Positions 17,884 through 26,064 of a DNA stretch of 64,000 nt are shown in pieces. A program made the position numbers and the translations under genes. The notes beneath the pieces were generated by a model. It saw nothing but the letters and a program-made list of their open reading frames with translations. It ran no database searches and had not been told where the DNA came from. Origin of the DNA: an uncultured Altererythrobacter sp. (lineage in GTDB: Bacteria; Pseudomonadota; Alphaproteobacteria; Sphingomonadales; Sphingomonadaceae); contig CAMPIX010000001.1 in NCBI GenBank assembly GCA_946886565.1, positions 124,001 through 188,000 on the forward strand. Reading direction: 5' to 3'. Within the stretch, counting starts at the first letter, position 1. Each line of letters starts with the position of its first letter.

Positions 17884-19401
17884 ATGCTCGCGACAAGTCC
17901 TGGTTCGGATTCCCTGGCTGACGTCGACGTCCTGATCGTCGGCGCCGGCATTTCCGGCATCGGCATGGCCGCGCACATGGAAACGATGTGCCCGGGCCGC
18001 AGCTACGCGATCGTCGAGCGGCGCGAGAACCTCGGCGGGACATGGGATCTGTTCCGCTATCCCGGCATCCGCTCCGACAGCGACATGCACACGCTGGGCT
18101 TCGTGTTCGAGCCGTGGAAGCACGAGAAATCGATCGCCGACGCGCCCGCGATCCTCGACTACCTCCACCGCATCGTCGACGAGCGCGGCATCCGCGAAAA
18201 GATCCGCTTCGGGCACAAAGTGCTCGCCGCCGACTGGCGAAGCGACGAGGCGCGCTGGCATGTCGAGGTCGAGCTGGCCGATGGCGCGCGCACCCGGCTG
18301 ACCGCGAACTTCCTCTACCTCGGCTCGGGTTACTACGATTACGACGATCCCTACGATCCCGGGTTCGATTTCGGCGAGTTCGAAGGGCAGGTGATCCACC
18401 CGCAGTTCTGGCCCGAGGATCTCGACTACGCGGACAAGAACGTGGTCGTAATCGGCTCGGGCGCGACCGCGGTCACCATCGTGCCCGCAATCGCCGAGAA
18501 GGCGAAACACGTGACGATGCTCCAGCGCACCCCCACCTGGATGTTCTCGCGCCCGGCGAAGGATGCGCTGGCGAACTTCCTGCGCAAGATCCTGCCCGAG
18601 GAGCTCGCCTACCGCATCACCCGGTGGAAGAACATCAAGATGCAGGATTTCAGCTTCAAGCTGGCGCGTGACAAGCCGCAGAAGGTGAAGGACGGGCTGC
18701 ACAAGCGCATCCGCAAGTCGATGGGCGAGGACTTCGATCTCGCGCCCTTCACCCCGCCCTACAACCCGTGGGAGCAACGGCTGTGCCTGGTTCCCGACGA
18801 CGACCTGTTCGCGGCGATCAAGCGCGGCAAGGCCGAGGTGGTCACCGGCCGCATTGCGCGCTTCGTGAAGGAGGGGGTGGAGCTCGAGAGCGGCGAGGTG
18901 CTGCCGGCCGACATCGTAATCACCGCGACCGGATTGAAGCTCGCGATCGCGGGCAAGATCGCCGTCAGTCAGGACGGTGCACCGGTCGATTTCGCGCAGC
19001 GCTATTACTACAAGGGCTGCATGTTCTCGAACCTGCCCAATCTCGCGGTGGTGTTCGGGTATTTGAACGCCAGCTGGACGCTGCGCGCCGACATCAATTC
19101 GGCCTATGTCTGCCGTCTGCTCAACGCGATGGAGACCAAGGATGCGCAGATCGCGGTGCCGGTGTTGAGCGAAGCCGACGAGGCGAAGCTGGAAGAAGAT
19201 GACATCTTCGATTTCTCTTCCGGCTATATCCAGCGCGGAAAGCACATCATGCCGAAGAACGCGGTCGGCTATCCGTGGCGGCTCAACCAGGAATACGTGC
19301 TCGACCGCAAGCGCATGGCAAGCGATCCGGTCGACGACGGAATCGTCGCGTTTCGCAGGGCGGACGTGACAGAGGAACGGCAGCTCGAGGCGGCAGAATA
19401 A
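17884..19401 (+). CDS. FAD/NADPH monooxygenase with Baeyer-Villiger fingerprint
   Basis: A 505-residue flavoprotein monooxygenase. The FAD-binding GAGISG is at residues 20-25, followed by the GGTWDLFRYPGIRSD block. A second Rossmann motif (IGSGATA, about 192-198) would bind NADPH. Between them, FEGQVIHPQFWP (residues 166-177) fits the Baeyer-Villiger fingerprint FxGxxxHxxxWP exactly. The enzyme should insert oxygen next to a ketone, forming an ester or lactone, though heteroatom oxidation is possible. The ATG at 17884 has GAGGAGAGAGG just upstream. The gene stands alone and the substrate is unknown. Confidence 0.9.
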   Translation: MLATSPGSDSLADVDVLIVGAGISGIGMAAHMETMCPGRSYAIVERRENLGGTWDLFRYPGIRSDSDMHTLGFVFEPWKHEKSIADAPAILDYLHRIVDERGIREKIRFGHKVLAADWRSDEARWHVEVELADGARTRLTANFLYLGSGYYDYDDPYDPGFDFGEFEGQVIHPQFWPEDLDYADKNVVVIGSGATAVTIVPAIAEKAKHVTMLQRTPTWMFSRPAKDALANFLRKILPEELAYRITRWKNIKMQDFSFKLARDKPQKVKDGLHKRIRKSMGEDFDLAPFTPPYNPWEQRLCLVPDDDLFAAIKRGKAEVVTGRIARFVKEGVELESGEVLPADIVITATGLKLAIAGKIAVSQDGAPVDFAQRYYYKGCMFSNLPNLAVVFGYLNASWTLRADINSAYVCRLLNAMETKDAQIAVPVLSEADEAKLEEDDIFDFSSGYIQRGKHIMPKNAVGYPWRLNQEYVLDRKRMASDPVDDGIVAFRRADVTEERQLEAAE

Positions 19402-19542
19402 TCCTCCCCCATGGACTTGCCATGGGGAGGTGGCAGCGAGCGCGTCAGCGCTCGCTGACGGAGGGGCTGGTGCGACCCGCCCCTCCACCACGACGCCTGC
19501 GGCGTCGCGGTCCCCCTCCCCATCGCAAGACGATGGGGAGGA
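19402..19542. repeat. Extragenic element of five consecutive hairpins
   Basis: Five stems follow each other. H1 is CTCCCCCATGG/CCATGGGGAG (19404-19430, one bulged C). H2 is CAGCGAGCG/CGCTCGCTG (19434-19457). H3 is GGAGGGGC/GCCCCTCC (19460-19486). H4 is CGACGCC/GGCGTCG (19491-19507). H5 is CTCCCCATCG/CGATGGGGAG (19516-19540). The ends (TCCTCCCC and GGGGAGGA) are themselves inverted copies. It begins immediately after the monooxygenase stop codon and could terminate transcription. It resembles a REP/MITE-like repeat, but only one copy is visible here. Confidence 0.75.
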
Positions 19543-19585
19543 TTTGCCCCTTCCTCGCTCGCCGGTGCTGGCCTAACCCCTCCTT

Positions 19586-20341
19586 ATGAGCGACCGCATC
19601 TACACCGCCGGGCTCGTCGTGATCGGCGACGAGATCCTTTCCGGCCGCACCCACGACCGGAACATCGCGCAGGTCGCGAGCTGGCTGCAGGTGCAGGGCA
19701 TCCGCCTCGCCGAGGTGCGCGTGGTGCCCGACGTGCTCGAGCGGATCGTCGAGGCGGTGAACGCGCTGCGCGCGGCGAACGACTATCTTTTCACCACCGG
19801 CGGGATCGGCCCGACGCACGACGACATCACGGTCGACGCGGTGGCCGCGGCGCTCGGCGTGCCGGTCGTGATCCACCCGCAGGCGCGCGCGGTGCTCGAG
19901 CGCTACTACGCCGACAAGGGCGGGCTCAACGAAGGCCGCCTGCGCATGGCGCGCGTGCCCGAAGGCGCCGAGCTGATCCCCAACCGCATGTCGGGCGCGC
20001 CGGGGATCAAGATCGGCAACGTCCACATGATGGCGGGCGTGCCGCACATCGCCGCGCAGATGCTCGACTCGCTGACCGGCACGCTCGAGGGCGGCGCGCC
20101 GCTGCTGAGCGAGACGGTCGGTGGGTTCATTCCCGAAAGCGAAGTCGCCGCGTTGCTACGCGAGGTCGAGAAGGCGCACGCGAATTGCCAGATCGGCAGT
20201 TATCCGTTCTTTCGCGAGGGGCGCGTCGGCTCCAACTTCGTCATTCGCTCGACCGACGCCGATGCGCTCCAGAGCTGCATGCACACCTTGTGCGAAGGGC
20301 TCGGCGAACTGGGCTTCGATTTCACGCCGGGCGGCATCTAA
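19586..20341 (+). CDS. Molybdopterin-binding / CinA N-terminal-like protein
   Basis: A 251-residue protein of the MoaB/Mog fold. VIGDEILSGRTHDRN (about residues 12-26) and FTTGGIGPTHDDIT (about 69-82) are the two hallmark motifs of the molybdopterin-binding domain, as in the N-terminal half of competence/damage-inducible protein CinA. The C-terminal amidase domain of full CinA is absent. Such stand-alone proteins are annotated as competence/damage-inducible protein A homologues. The true reaction is unclear, with a nucleotide pyrophosphatase activity reported for some relatives. It is followed 35 bases later by a polysaccharide deacetylase gene on the same strand. Confidence 0.85.
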   Translation: MSDRIYTAGLVVIGDEILSGRTHDRNIAQVASWLQVQGIRLAEVRVVPDVLERIVEAVNALRAANDYLFTTGGIGPTHDDITVDAVAAALGVPVVIHPQARAVLERYYADKGGLNEGRLRMARVPEGAELIPNRMSGAPGIKIGNVHMMAGVPHIAAQMLDSLTGTLEGGAPLLSETVGGFIPESEVAALLREVEKAHANCQIGSYPFFREGRVGSNFVIRSTDADALQSCMHTLCEGLGELGFDFTPGGI

Positions 20342-20376
20342 CGCGGTCTTAACCCCGATCTGGTAACCGCCCGCGC

Positions 20377-21339
20377 ATGACCGCGGTCTATATCACGATC
20401 GACACCGAATACGCTGCGGGGTTCGCCGGGCTCGGACGCGTGGAGAACTTCGCGCGCTCGATCGCCTGCGAAACACCGTCGGGCCCGGTGGGCGTGTTCC
20501 ATCAGATGCGGCTGCTGGACCGGCATGGTCTGAAGGGCGTGTTCTTCGTCGACCCGATGCCCGCGCTGGTGTGGGGACGCGCGGCGATCGAGGATATCGT
20601 TGGGCCGATCGTCGCGGCAGGACACGATGTGCAACTGCACTGCCACACCGAATGGCTCGAACTCGCAGGAGCGGCCAATCCATTCGGCGCGACAGGTCAG
20701 AACATCGCCGACTTCGCGTTCGACGATCAGTGCGCGATTCTCTGCTGGGCGCGCGACACTCTCGTGGCGGCGGGCGCCCCGCCGCCCGTGGCGTTCCGGG
20801 CAGGCAACTACGGCGCGAGCGACGACACGCTGCGCGCCCTTTCCGCGATCGGGCTGCAATACGATTCGAGCCATACGCCCGGGATCGACGACGGCGCGGG
20901 CCGCATTTCGCTGACCCGGCGTCACCGCCGCCCGGTGGAACACTGCGGCGTGATCGAGGTCCCGACCGGCTGCATCCGCGGTTTCGGCGGCCGTTTGCGC
21001 CACGCTCAGGTCACCGCGATCTCCGCTCGCGAGATGCTCGCCGCGATCCGCCATGCACGCGACCATTCGGTTTCGAGCTTCACGCTGGTGTCACACAGCT
21101 TCGAGCTGCTGTGCCGCGCGCGCCAACGGGCGAACGCGATCGTGCACCGCCGGTTCGAGGCGCTGTGCGAAGGTATCGCCGCGATGCCCGGCGTGACCGG
21201 GGCGACATACGCCTCGCGTCCGCCCGCGCTCACCGCATGCGTGGAAATCCCGCGGCCGATCCTCCCCGCGAGCCAGCTCCGTATCGCGCTGCGCATGGCC
21301 GAGCAGTTCGTGTCCAACCGCCTCTACGGCGCGCGATGA
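20377..21339 (+). CDS. Polysaccharide deacetylase family protein
   Basis: A 320-residue NodB-type carbohydrate esterase. The N-terminal TIDTE (residues 7-11, catalytic-base Asp9) and LHCHTEW (about 87-93, metal-ligand histidines) are present, along with VFFVDPMPAL and FRAGNYGASDDT, which fit the later NodB motifs. No signal peptide is apparent, so it may act on cytoplasmic or lipid-linked glycans. The stop overlaps the next gene (ATGA), coupling it to the GNAT protein. The pair suggests removal and replacement of acyl groups on a sugar or surface glycan, which is inference. Confidence 0.82.
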   Translation: MTAVYITIDTEYAAGFAGLGRVENFARSIACETPSGPVGVFHQMRLLDRHGLKGVFFVDPMPALVWGRAAIEDIVGPIVAAGHDVQLHCHTEWLELAGAANPFGATGQNIADFAFDDQCAILCWARDTLVAAGAPPPVAFRAGNYGASDDTLRALSAIGLQYDSSHTPGIDDGAGRISLTRRHRRPVEHCGVIEVPTGCIRGFGGRLRHAQVTAISAREMLAAIRHARDHSVSSFTLVSHSFELLCRARQRANAIVHRRFEALCEGIAAMPGVTGATYASRPPALTACVEIPRPILPASQLRIALRMAEQFVSNRLYGAR

Positions 21340-22250
21340 CCGCCGCCACGGCCAACGTCCGCTTCCTCGTCGGATCGCGCGAGCTGCTCGCGGTCCCGCG
21401 CAGGGTCGCGACCGTCGCCCATTCGCTGGAAGAGCTGGTGTCCGGCGCCAAATTCAAGCTGCCGCCGCTCCCGGACGATGCCGATGGCTACCGGGTGCTG
21501 TCCGTTCCCGCGGAGGCCGTTGCCGAGATACTCGCGCACGGACCCGGCCTGATCCCCGGTCCGGTGCAGTGCTACCGGCGCCATTACATCGCGATGGACG
21601 GCGGTTTCGAGAGCTATATGGCGGGCTTTTCCGGCAAGACGCGCTCGACGCTGCGGCGCAAGTTGCGCAAGTTCGCCGGTGCCGATGGCGGGGCGCTCGA
21701 CCTGCGCGAATATCGCGGCGCGGACGGCTTCGACGCATTTCTCGCCGAGGCGCTGCCGCTGTCGCGCGCGACCTATCAGGGGAGGCTTCTCGACGCGGGA
21801 TTGCCCGAGAGCGAAGCGGCGCAGGCAGCACTGCGCGACGCAGCTGGCGAAGATCGACTGCGCACGTTCATCCTCCACTTCGGCGGCAAGCCCGCGAGCT
21901 ACCTGTGCCTGCCGGTCGAGGGGGAAACGCTGGTCTATGCCTGGCTCGGCTATCGTCCGGACCTTGCGCAACTCTCGCCGGGAACGGTGCTCCAGCTCGC
22001 CGCGCTCGAACGCCTTTTCGGCGAGCGGCGCTTCCGCTTCTTCGACTTCACCGAGGGCGAGGGCGCGCACAAGGCGCTGTTCGGCACCGCATCGGTCGAA
22101 GCGGCGAGCCTGTTCCTGCTGCGACCGCGCGCCGCCAACCGGCTGCTCCTCGGCGCGCTCGAAGCGTTCGATGGATCGGTCGGCGCGGTGAAGCGCATGG
22201 CCGAGCGCAGCGGCGCACTTGCCGGGGCTCGGCGGCTGCTTCGAAGCTGA
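21336..22250 (+). CDS. GNAT / FemAB-like acyltransferase
   Basis: A 304-residue protein of the BioF2-like GNAT acetyltransferase group (Acetyltransf_6, related to FemAB and CelD). A recognisable block is [16 protein letters not shown] in the N-terminal half. The acceptor region around [20 protein letters not shown] and the downstream [16 protein letters not shown] fit this group. The ATG lies inside the stop of the deacetylase gene. The longer in-frame open frame upstream is a shadow of that gene. Members are frequent in exopolysaccharide loci. Its partner suggests sugar N- or O-acyl editing. The acceptor is unknown. Confidence 0.78.
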   Translation: MTAATANVRFLVGSRELLAVPRRVATVAHSLEELVSGAKFKLPPLPDDADGYRVLSVPAEAVAEILAHGPGLIPGPVQCYRRHYIAMDGGFESYMAGFSGKTRSTLRRKLRKFAGADGGALDLREYRGADGFDAFLAEALPLSRATYQGRLLDAGLPESEAAQAALRDAAGEDRLRTFILHFGGKPASYLCLPVEGETLVYAWLGYRPDLAQLSPGTVLQLAALERLFGERRFRFFDFTEGEGAHKALFGTASVEAASLFLLRPRAANRLLLGALEAFDGSVGAVKRMAERSGALAGARRLLRS

Positions 22251-22254
22251 CGCG

Positions 22255-22290
22255 AAAAGGGAGGGCGCGGCGATTGCCGGCCCTCCCCTT
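22255..22290 (-). terminator. Bidirectional terminator, end of rplKA
   Basis: The stem GGGAGGGC (22259-22266) pairs with GCCCTCCC (22280-22287). On the minus strand the hairpin is followed by TTTT (complement of 22255-22258), giving an intrinsic terminator for rplA. The plus-strand side may also stop the GNAT transcript, since its stop codon lies five bases before. Confidence 0.8.
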
Positions 22291-22319
22291 CGATTTCGTT
22301 TCCGCCGGAGCGGGAAGCG

Positions 22320-23012
22320 TCAGGCGCCCTCGACTTCGGCGAGGTCGACCTTGAGGCCCGGACCCATCGAGCTGGTCAGCGTGACCTTGCGCACGTACTT
22401 GCCCTTGGCGCCCGAAGGCTTGGCCTTCACGATCGCATCGGTCAGCGCCTTGAAGTTGGTCTTTAGGTCCTCGTCCTTGAACGAGAGCTTGCCGATGCCC
22501 GAATGGATGATGCCCTGCTTCTCGACGCGGAACTCGACCTGGCCGCCCTTGGCGTCCTTCACGGCCTGCTCCACGTTCGGGGTCACCGTGCCGAGCTTGG
22601 GGTTCGGCATCAGGCCCTTGGGGCCGAGCACTTTGCCCAGCCGGCCGACCACGCCCATCATGTCGGGGGTCGCGATCACGCGGTCGTAGTCGAGGTTGCC
22701 GTTCTGCATGTCTTCCATCAGGTCTTCGGCGCCGACCTTGTCGGCTCCGGCGGCAAGCGCCTTCTCGGCATTGCCGCCGCGCGCGAAGACCGCGACCTTG
22801 ACGTCCTTGCCCGTGCCCGAGGGCAGCGAGACCATGCCGCGGACCATCTGGTCGGCGTGGCGCGGATCGACGCCGAGGTTCATCGCGACCTCGACGGTCT
22901 CGTCGAACTTGCTCTTGTACTGGCGCAGCGTGCTGAGCGCTTCGTCCACCGTGTAGAGCTTCTCGCGGTCGAGTTCGGCGAGCGTCTTCTGCTTCTTGCT
23001 CAGGTTAGCCAT
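22320..23012 (-). CDS. rplA: 50S ribosomal protein L1
   Basis: A 230-residue ribosomal protein L1, full length for bacteria. Diagnostic segments are [11 protein letters not shown] at the start, the [10 protein letters not shown] block, and [19 protein letters not shown] near the middle. L1 binds 23S rRNA at the mobile stalk and usually represses its own operon through the mRNA leader. The ATG at 23012 lies four bases after the rplK stop, with GGAGGG from the rplK 3' end as ribosome binding site. A longer upstream in-frame extension is a shadow of rplK. Confidence 0.98.
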   Translation of the reverse strand: MANLSKKQKTLAELDREKLYTVDEALSTLRQYKSKFDETVEVAMNLGVDPRHADQMVRGMVSLPSGTGKDVKVAVFARGGNAEKALAAGADKVGAEDLMEDMQNGNLDYDRVIATPDMMGVVGRLGKVLGPKGLMPNPKLGTVTPNVEQAVKDAKGGQVEFRVEKQGIIHSGIGKLSFKDEDLKTNFKALTDAIVKAKPSGAKGKYVRKVTLTSSMGPGLKVDLAEVEGA

Positions 23013-23016
23013 CGGT

Positions 23017-23448
23017 TCAGCCCTCCACCACTTCGAGGCCCATCGAACGCGCGGAGCCTTCGATGATCCTGGTCGCCTGCTCGATATCGTTCGCGTTGAG
23101 ATCGGCCATCTTGGTTTCGGCGATCTCGGCGAGCTGCGAGCGCTTGATCGTGCCGGCCTTGATCTTGCCCGGCTCCTTCGAGCCCGACTTGAGCTTGGCC
23201 GCACGCTTGATCAGGAAGCTGGCGGGCGGGGTCTTGGTGACGAAGCTGAACGAGCGATCCGCATAGACCGTGATGATGGTCGGGATCGGCATGGACTTCT
23301 CGAGATCCTGCGTCGCGGCGTTGAACGCCTTGCAGAATTCCATGATGTTGACGCCGCGCTGACCCAGCGCGGGGCCGATGGGCGGGCTGGGGTTCGCGAC
23401 CCCGGCCGGCACCTGCAGCTTGATATAGCCGTCGATCTTCTTGGCCAC
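23017..23448 (-). CDS. rplK: 50S ribosomal protein L11
   Basis: A 143-residue ribosomal protein L11 of standard length. The N-terminal [20 protein letters not shown] and the C-terminal rRNA-binding part ([23 protein letters not shown]) are typical. It forms the GTPase-associated centre with 23S rRNA. Translation starts at a GTG (23448) with a perfect AGGAGG six bases upstream. It heads an rplK-rplA pair. The usual upstream neighbour nusG is separated from it by an oppositely oriented protease gene. Confidence 0.98.
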   Translation of the reverse strand: MAKKIDGYIKLQVPAGVANPSPPIGPALGQRGVNIMEFCKAFNAATQDLEKSMPIPTIITVYADRSFSFVTKTPPASFLIKRAAKLKSGSKEPGKIKAGTIKRSQLAEIAETKMADLNANDIEQATRIIEGSARSMGLEVVEG

Positions 23449-23937
23449 GGATGGCCTCCTTTCTCACTGTCGCCCCGGCCGGAACCGAGGCTCATGGTAA
23501 GCGGTCAAGCGGAACGCGATACGCGAACCTCCCGCACGGTTTTCCAGAGCTGTCGCCCCAGGCGGCCAGCAAGGAAGGCGCGCACATAGCGCGCGCGGCG
23601 CGGAATGCAAGCGAAACCAGGGCGGGAGATGCGCGCGCGGTTGACATACACCCCGCCCCGAAAACAATCCGCGCCTTTCGCATTTCGCCTTCTACGACAG
23701 GTGTTTAGTCGCGATCTGCGAGCCCCGAGTGTCACTTTCCCGTCATAGCCGCAAGGCCGTGTGGCTTTCGCCGCGAATCCGACACCCGGGTGCGTCATTC
23801 GCCGATCATGGCAAATTCGCGGCGTGTAGGAAAACGCCCGCACCCTCCCCGGCGCCGCCAGAAGCGAGGTGCGCACCGCTGCCTTCGTCGAATTGCGCTG
23901 GACCGCTGCCGGACGCGGGCGCAGGCTGGCGGCTGGA
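23449..23937. other. Intergenic region upstream of rplK and the protease gene
   Basis: A 489-base gap between the divergent rplK (leftward) and protease (rightward) genes. It must hold the rplK promoter and the L1 autoregulatory leader of rplKA. On the plus strand a perfect TTGACA occurs at 23641-23646, but no good -10 is found 16-18 bases downstream. The short open frames here have no protein-like features. Confidence 0.45.
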
Positions 23938-25017
23938 ATGGCTCGGGAATCGAATCGTATACTTGCCTGGTCGGCGGCCCGCTGCGCGCTTGTGGCGACC
24001 GGCCTGTGCGCGCTGGCGCTCGGGCCGGAGACCACCGCGCAAGAGGAGCCGCCGCCCCTCGATTCCGCACAGACCCGAATGCCCGCTTTGCCGCCCGCGA
24101 AGATCGACGAGACGCTCGATATCGGCGGGGAGGAGGTCGAGGCGCGCAAACTGCGCAGCAGGATGACCGTGGAGGTCATGATCAACGGGACCGGCCCATA
24201 CCGCTTCGTGGTCGACAGCGGGGCGGATACCTCGGTCGTGGGACAGGACATCGCCAGCGCGCTGCAACTGCCCGCAACCACTCCGGCGATTCTCAATTCC
24301 ATGACCGACAGCTCGATCGTGCAGCGCGCAGTGGTGGACGAGCTGGAAATCGGTCAGGCCGTTTTCCGCGACCTCGAGCTGCCCGTGCTCGACGAGTTCG
24401 ATATCGGGGCGCAAGGCATGATCGGGCTCGACGCGCTGGTCGAGCAGCGGCTGATGCTCGATTTCGACGAGCGCGTGATTACCGTGGACGATGCCGACGT
24501 GCCGCTGCCCCGCTTCGACGGCGAGATCGTGGTGCGTGCGCGGCTCAACCGCGGCCAGTTGATTCTCACCGAAGTCGAGGCGAACGGCCACGAGATCGAG
24601 GCGGTGGTGGACACAGGCTCCGAAGTGACGATCGGCAACAGCGCTTTGCGCGACATGCTGCTGCGCCGCAAGCCCGACAGAGATTCGATGGTGACGATAA
24701 CCGGCGTGACCGGCGTCGAGGCCGACCTTCAGTTCGGCACGGTTCGCGAAATCCGACTCGGCCCCGTGTTGCTCCGCAACGTCGCGATCGCCTTCGCCGA
24801 CGTTCCGCCGTTCGCCGTCTTCGGGCTCGACGAACGACCCGCGCTGCTGCTCGGGACCGATCTGATGGAGCAGTTCCGCAAGGTCTCGCTCGATTTCCAC
24901 GCCCGCAAGGTGCGTTTCCAGCTGCCCAAGTGCGAGCGCCAGACGGTGCGCCTCAGGACCGCACCATCCTTCTCGCTGCGTCTCTCCGCCGACCGGCCCA
25001 GCGCCTGTTCGCGCTGA
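23938..25017 (+). CDS. Retropepsin-like aspartic protease, two-domain
   Basis: A 359-residue exported protein. A hydrophobic signal-like segment (about 9-35) precedes two retroviral-type aspartic protease domains. The first has VVDSGADTSVVG (about 92-103) and later GMIGLDAL. The second has VVDTGSEVTIGN (about 223-234) and later LLLGTDLM. Each domain thus carries the D-S/T-G catalytic motif and a matching hydrophobic-Gly flap partner, so one chain could form a pseudo-dimeric active site. The ATG at 23938 was chosen because the signal-like segment follows; a GTG at 23869 is an alternative. The gene is inserted, reversed, between nusG and rplK. The substrate is unknown. Confidence 0.85.
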   Translation: MARESNRILAWSAARCALVATGLCALALGPETTAQEEPPPLDSAQTRMPALPPAKIDETLDIGGEEVEARKLRSRMTVEVMINGTGPYRFVVDSGADTSVVGQDIASALQLPATTPAILNSMTDSSIVQRAVVDELEIGQAVFRDLELPVLDEFDIGAQGMIGLDALVEQRLMLDFDERVITVDDADVPLPRFDGEIVVRARLNRGQLILTEVEANGHEIEAVVDTGSEVTIGNSALRDMLLRRKPDRDSMVTITGVTGVEADLQFGTVREIRLGPVLLRNVAIAFADVPPFAVFGLDERPALLLGTDLMEQFRKVSLDFHARKVRFQLPKCERQTVRLRTAPSFSLRLSADRPSACSR

Positions 25018-25028
25018 CGGCGCCGCCG

Positions 25029-25565
25029 CTACTTGACTAGTTCGACCTGTTCGAAGTCGAGCTCGACCGGGGTCGCGCGGCCGAAGATAGAGACGCTGAC
25101 CTTGACCTTGGCCTTGTCGAAATCGAGCTCTTCCACCACGCCGTTGAAGCTGGCGAAGGGGCCGTCGAGCACCTTGACCTGGTCGCCGATCTCGTAATCG
25201 ACACTGATGTCCTTCTTGGGCGCGGACTTCGCTTCTTCCACGCCGCCGAAATAGCGCGCGGCCTCTTTCTCCGAAATCGGCTGCGGCTTGTTGCCCGAGC
25301 CGAGGAAACCGGTGACCTTGGGGGTATTCTTAACCAGGTGGTACACGTCGTCGGTCAGACGCAGCTTGGCGAGCACGTAGCCGGGCATGAACTTGCGCTC
25401 GACCTGGACCTTCTTGCCGCGCTTGATCTCGGTCACGGTCTCGGTCGGTACCTCGACCTCTTCCACCGCCTCGGACAAGCCGAGCCGCTCGGCTTCCGAA
25501 ATGATCGCGTCGCGGACCTTGTTCTCGAAACCCGAATAGGCGTGGATGATGTACCAGCGAGCCAT
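25029..25565 (-). CDS. nusG: Transcription termination/antitermination protein NusG
   Basis: A 178-residue NusG. The NGN domain (residues 1 to about 110) starts with [15 protein letters not shown] and includes [13 protein letters not shown] and [14 protein letters not shown]. The KOW domain (about 125-175) has [20 protein letters not shown]. It links RNA polymerase to Rho and the ribosome. It is downstream of secE on the minus strand, separated by about 34 bases. Its end is 11 bases from the end of the convergent protease gene. Confidence 0.98.
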   Translation of the reverse strand: MARWYIIHAYSGFENKVRDAIISEAERLGLSEAVEEVEVPTETVTEIKRGKKVQVERKFMPGYVLAKLRLTDDVYHLVKNTPKVTGFLGSGNKPQPISEKEAARYFGGVEEAKSAPKKDISVDYEIGDQVKVLDGPFASFNGVVEELDFDKAKVKVSVSIFGRATPVELDFEQVELVK

Positions 25566-25599
25566 TGTGATCCCTGTCGTATCTTGTCGTGTGGTTCGA

Positions 25600-25794
25600 T
25601 CAGGCCAGCGTCAGCAGCCAGCGCACCGCCGCGCCGAAGGCCGAATCGACGCCGAGGAAGAACAGCGAGAGGATCACCATCATGATGCCGACGAAGATCG
25701 CGGTGCGGACCGTCTCCTCGCGGGTCGGCCAGACGACCTTGCTGCCCTCGGCGCGGACCTGGCGAAGGAATTCCCCGGGGCTGGTCTTGGCCAT
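25600..25794 (-). CDS. secE: Preprotein translocase subunit SecE
   Basis: A 64-residue SecE of the short, single-helix alphaproteobacterial type. The conserved amphipathic segment EFLRQVRAEGSKVVWPTREE is followed by one membrane helix (AIFVGIMMVILSLFFLGVD). It stabilises SecY in the translocon. The start at 25794 (MAKTSPGEF) matches the family; an 18-residue upstream extension does not. It forms an operon with nusG. Confidence 0.96.
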   Translation of the reverse strand: MAKTSPGEFLRQVRAEGSKVVWPTREETVRTAIFVGIMMVILSLFFLGVDSAFGAAVRWLLTLA

Positions 25795-25909
25795 GTGCTC
25801 TCTCGCTCTTGCCTGAATTGCGTATCGTGCCTTCCGGAATGGGGCCATCGCCGCCCCGGTTCAAGTCCGGGAGGGGCTGGGAAGGCTCCGATGTCGGAAG
25901 ACGGAGCCG

Positions 25910-25938
25910 CATTTAGTCCGCGCGCGGAGCAAAAGCAA
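25910..25938 (-). promoter_or_regulatory. Possible secE-nusG promoter
   Basis: On the minus strand, TTGCTT (25938-25933) is followed after exactly 17 bases by TAAATG (25915-25910), about 115 bases before the secE start. The boxes match only part of the sigma-70 consensus, so this is a candidate only. Confidence 0.35.
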
Positions 25939-26064
25939 GGCGGTGCCGCGGCACCGGGCACGAGCGCGTTGCAGGAATAACTTTATCGGGCGGCGGGGTG
26001 GCCTTGCCGCCCTCGCATCGCCTAGGATCGGCCCAGAACAGAAGACGCATGAGAGGATAGCCGA

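Noticed and set aside
23641..23676. Sigma-70 promoter with perfect TTGACA for the protease gene
   Set aside because: No acceptable -10 lies 16-18 bases downstream, and the start codon is about 260-300 bases away; left as a note only.
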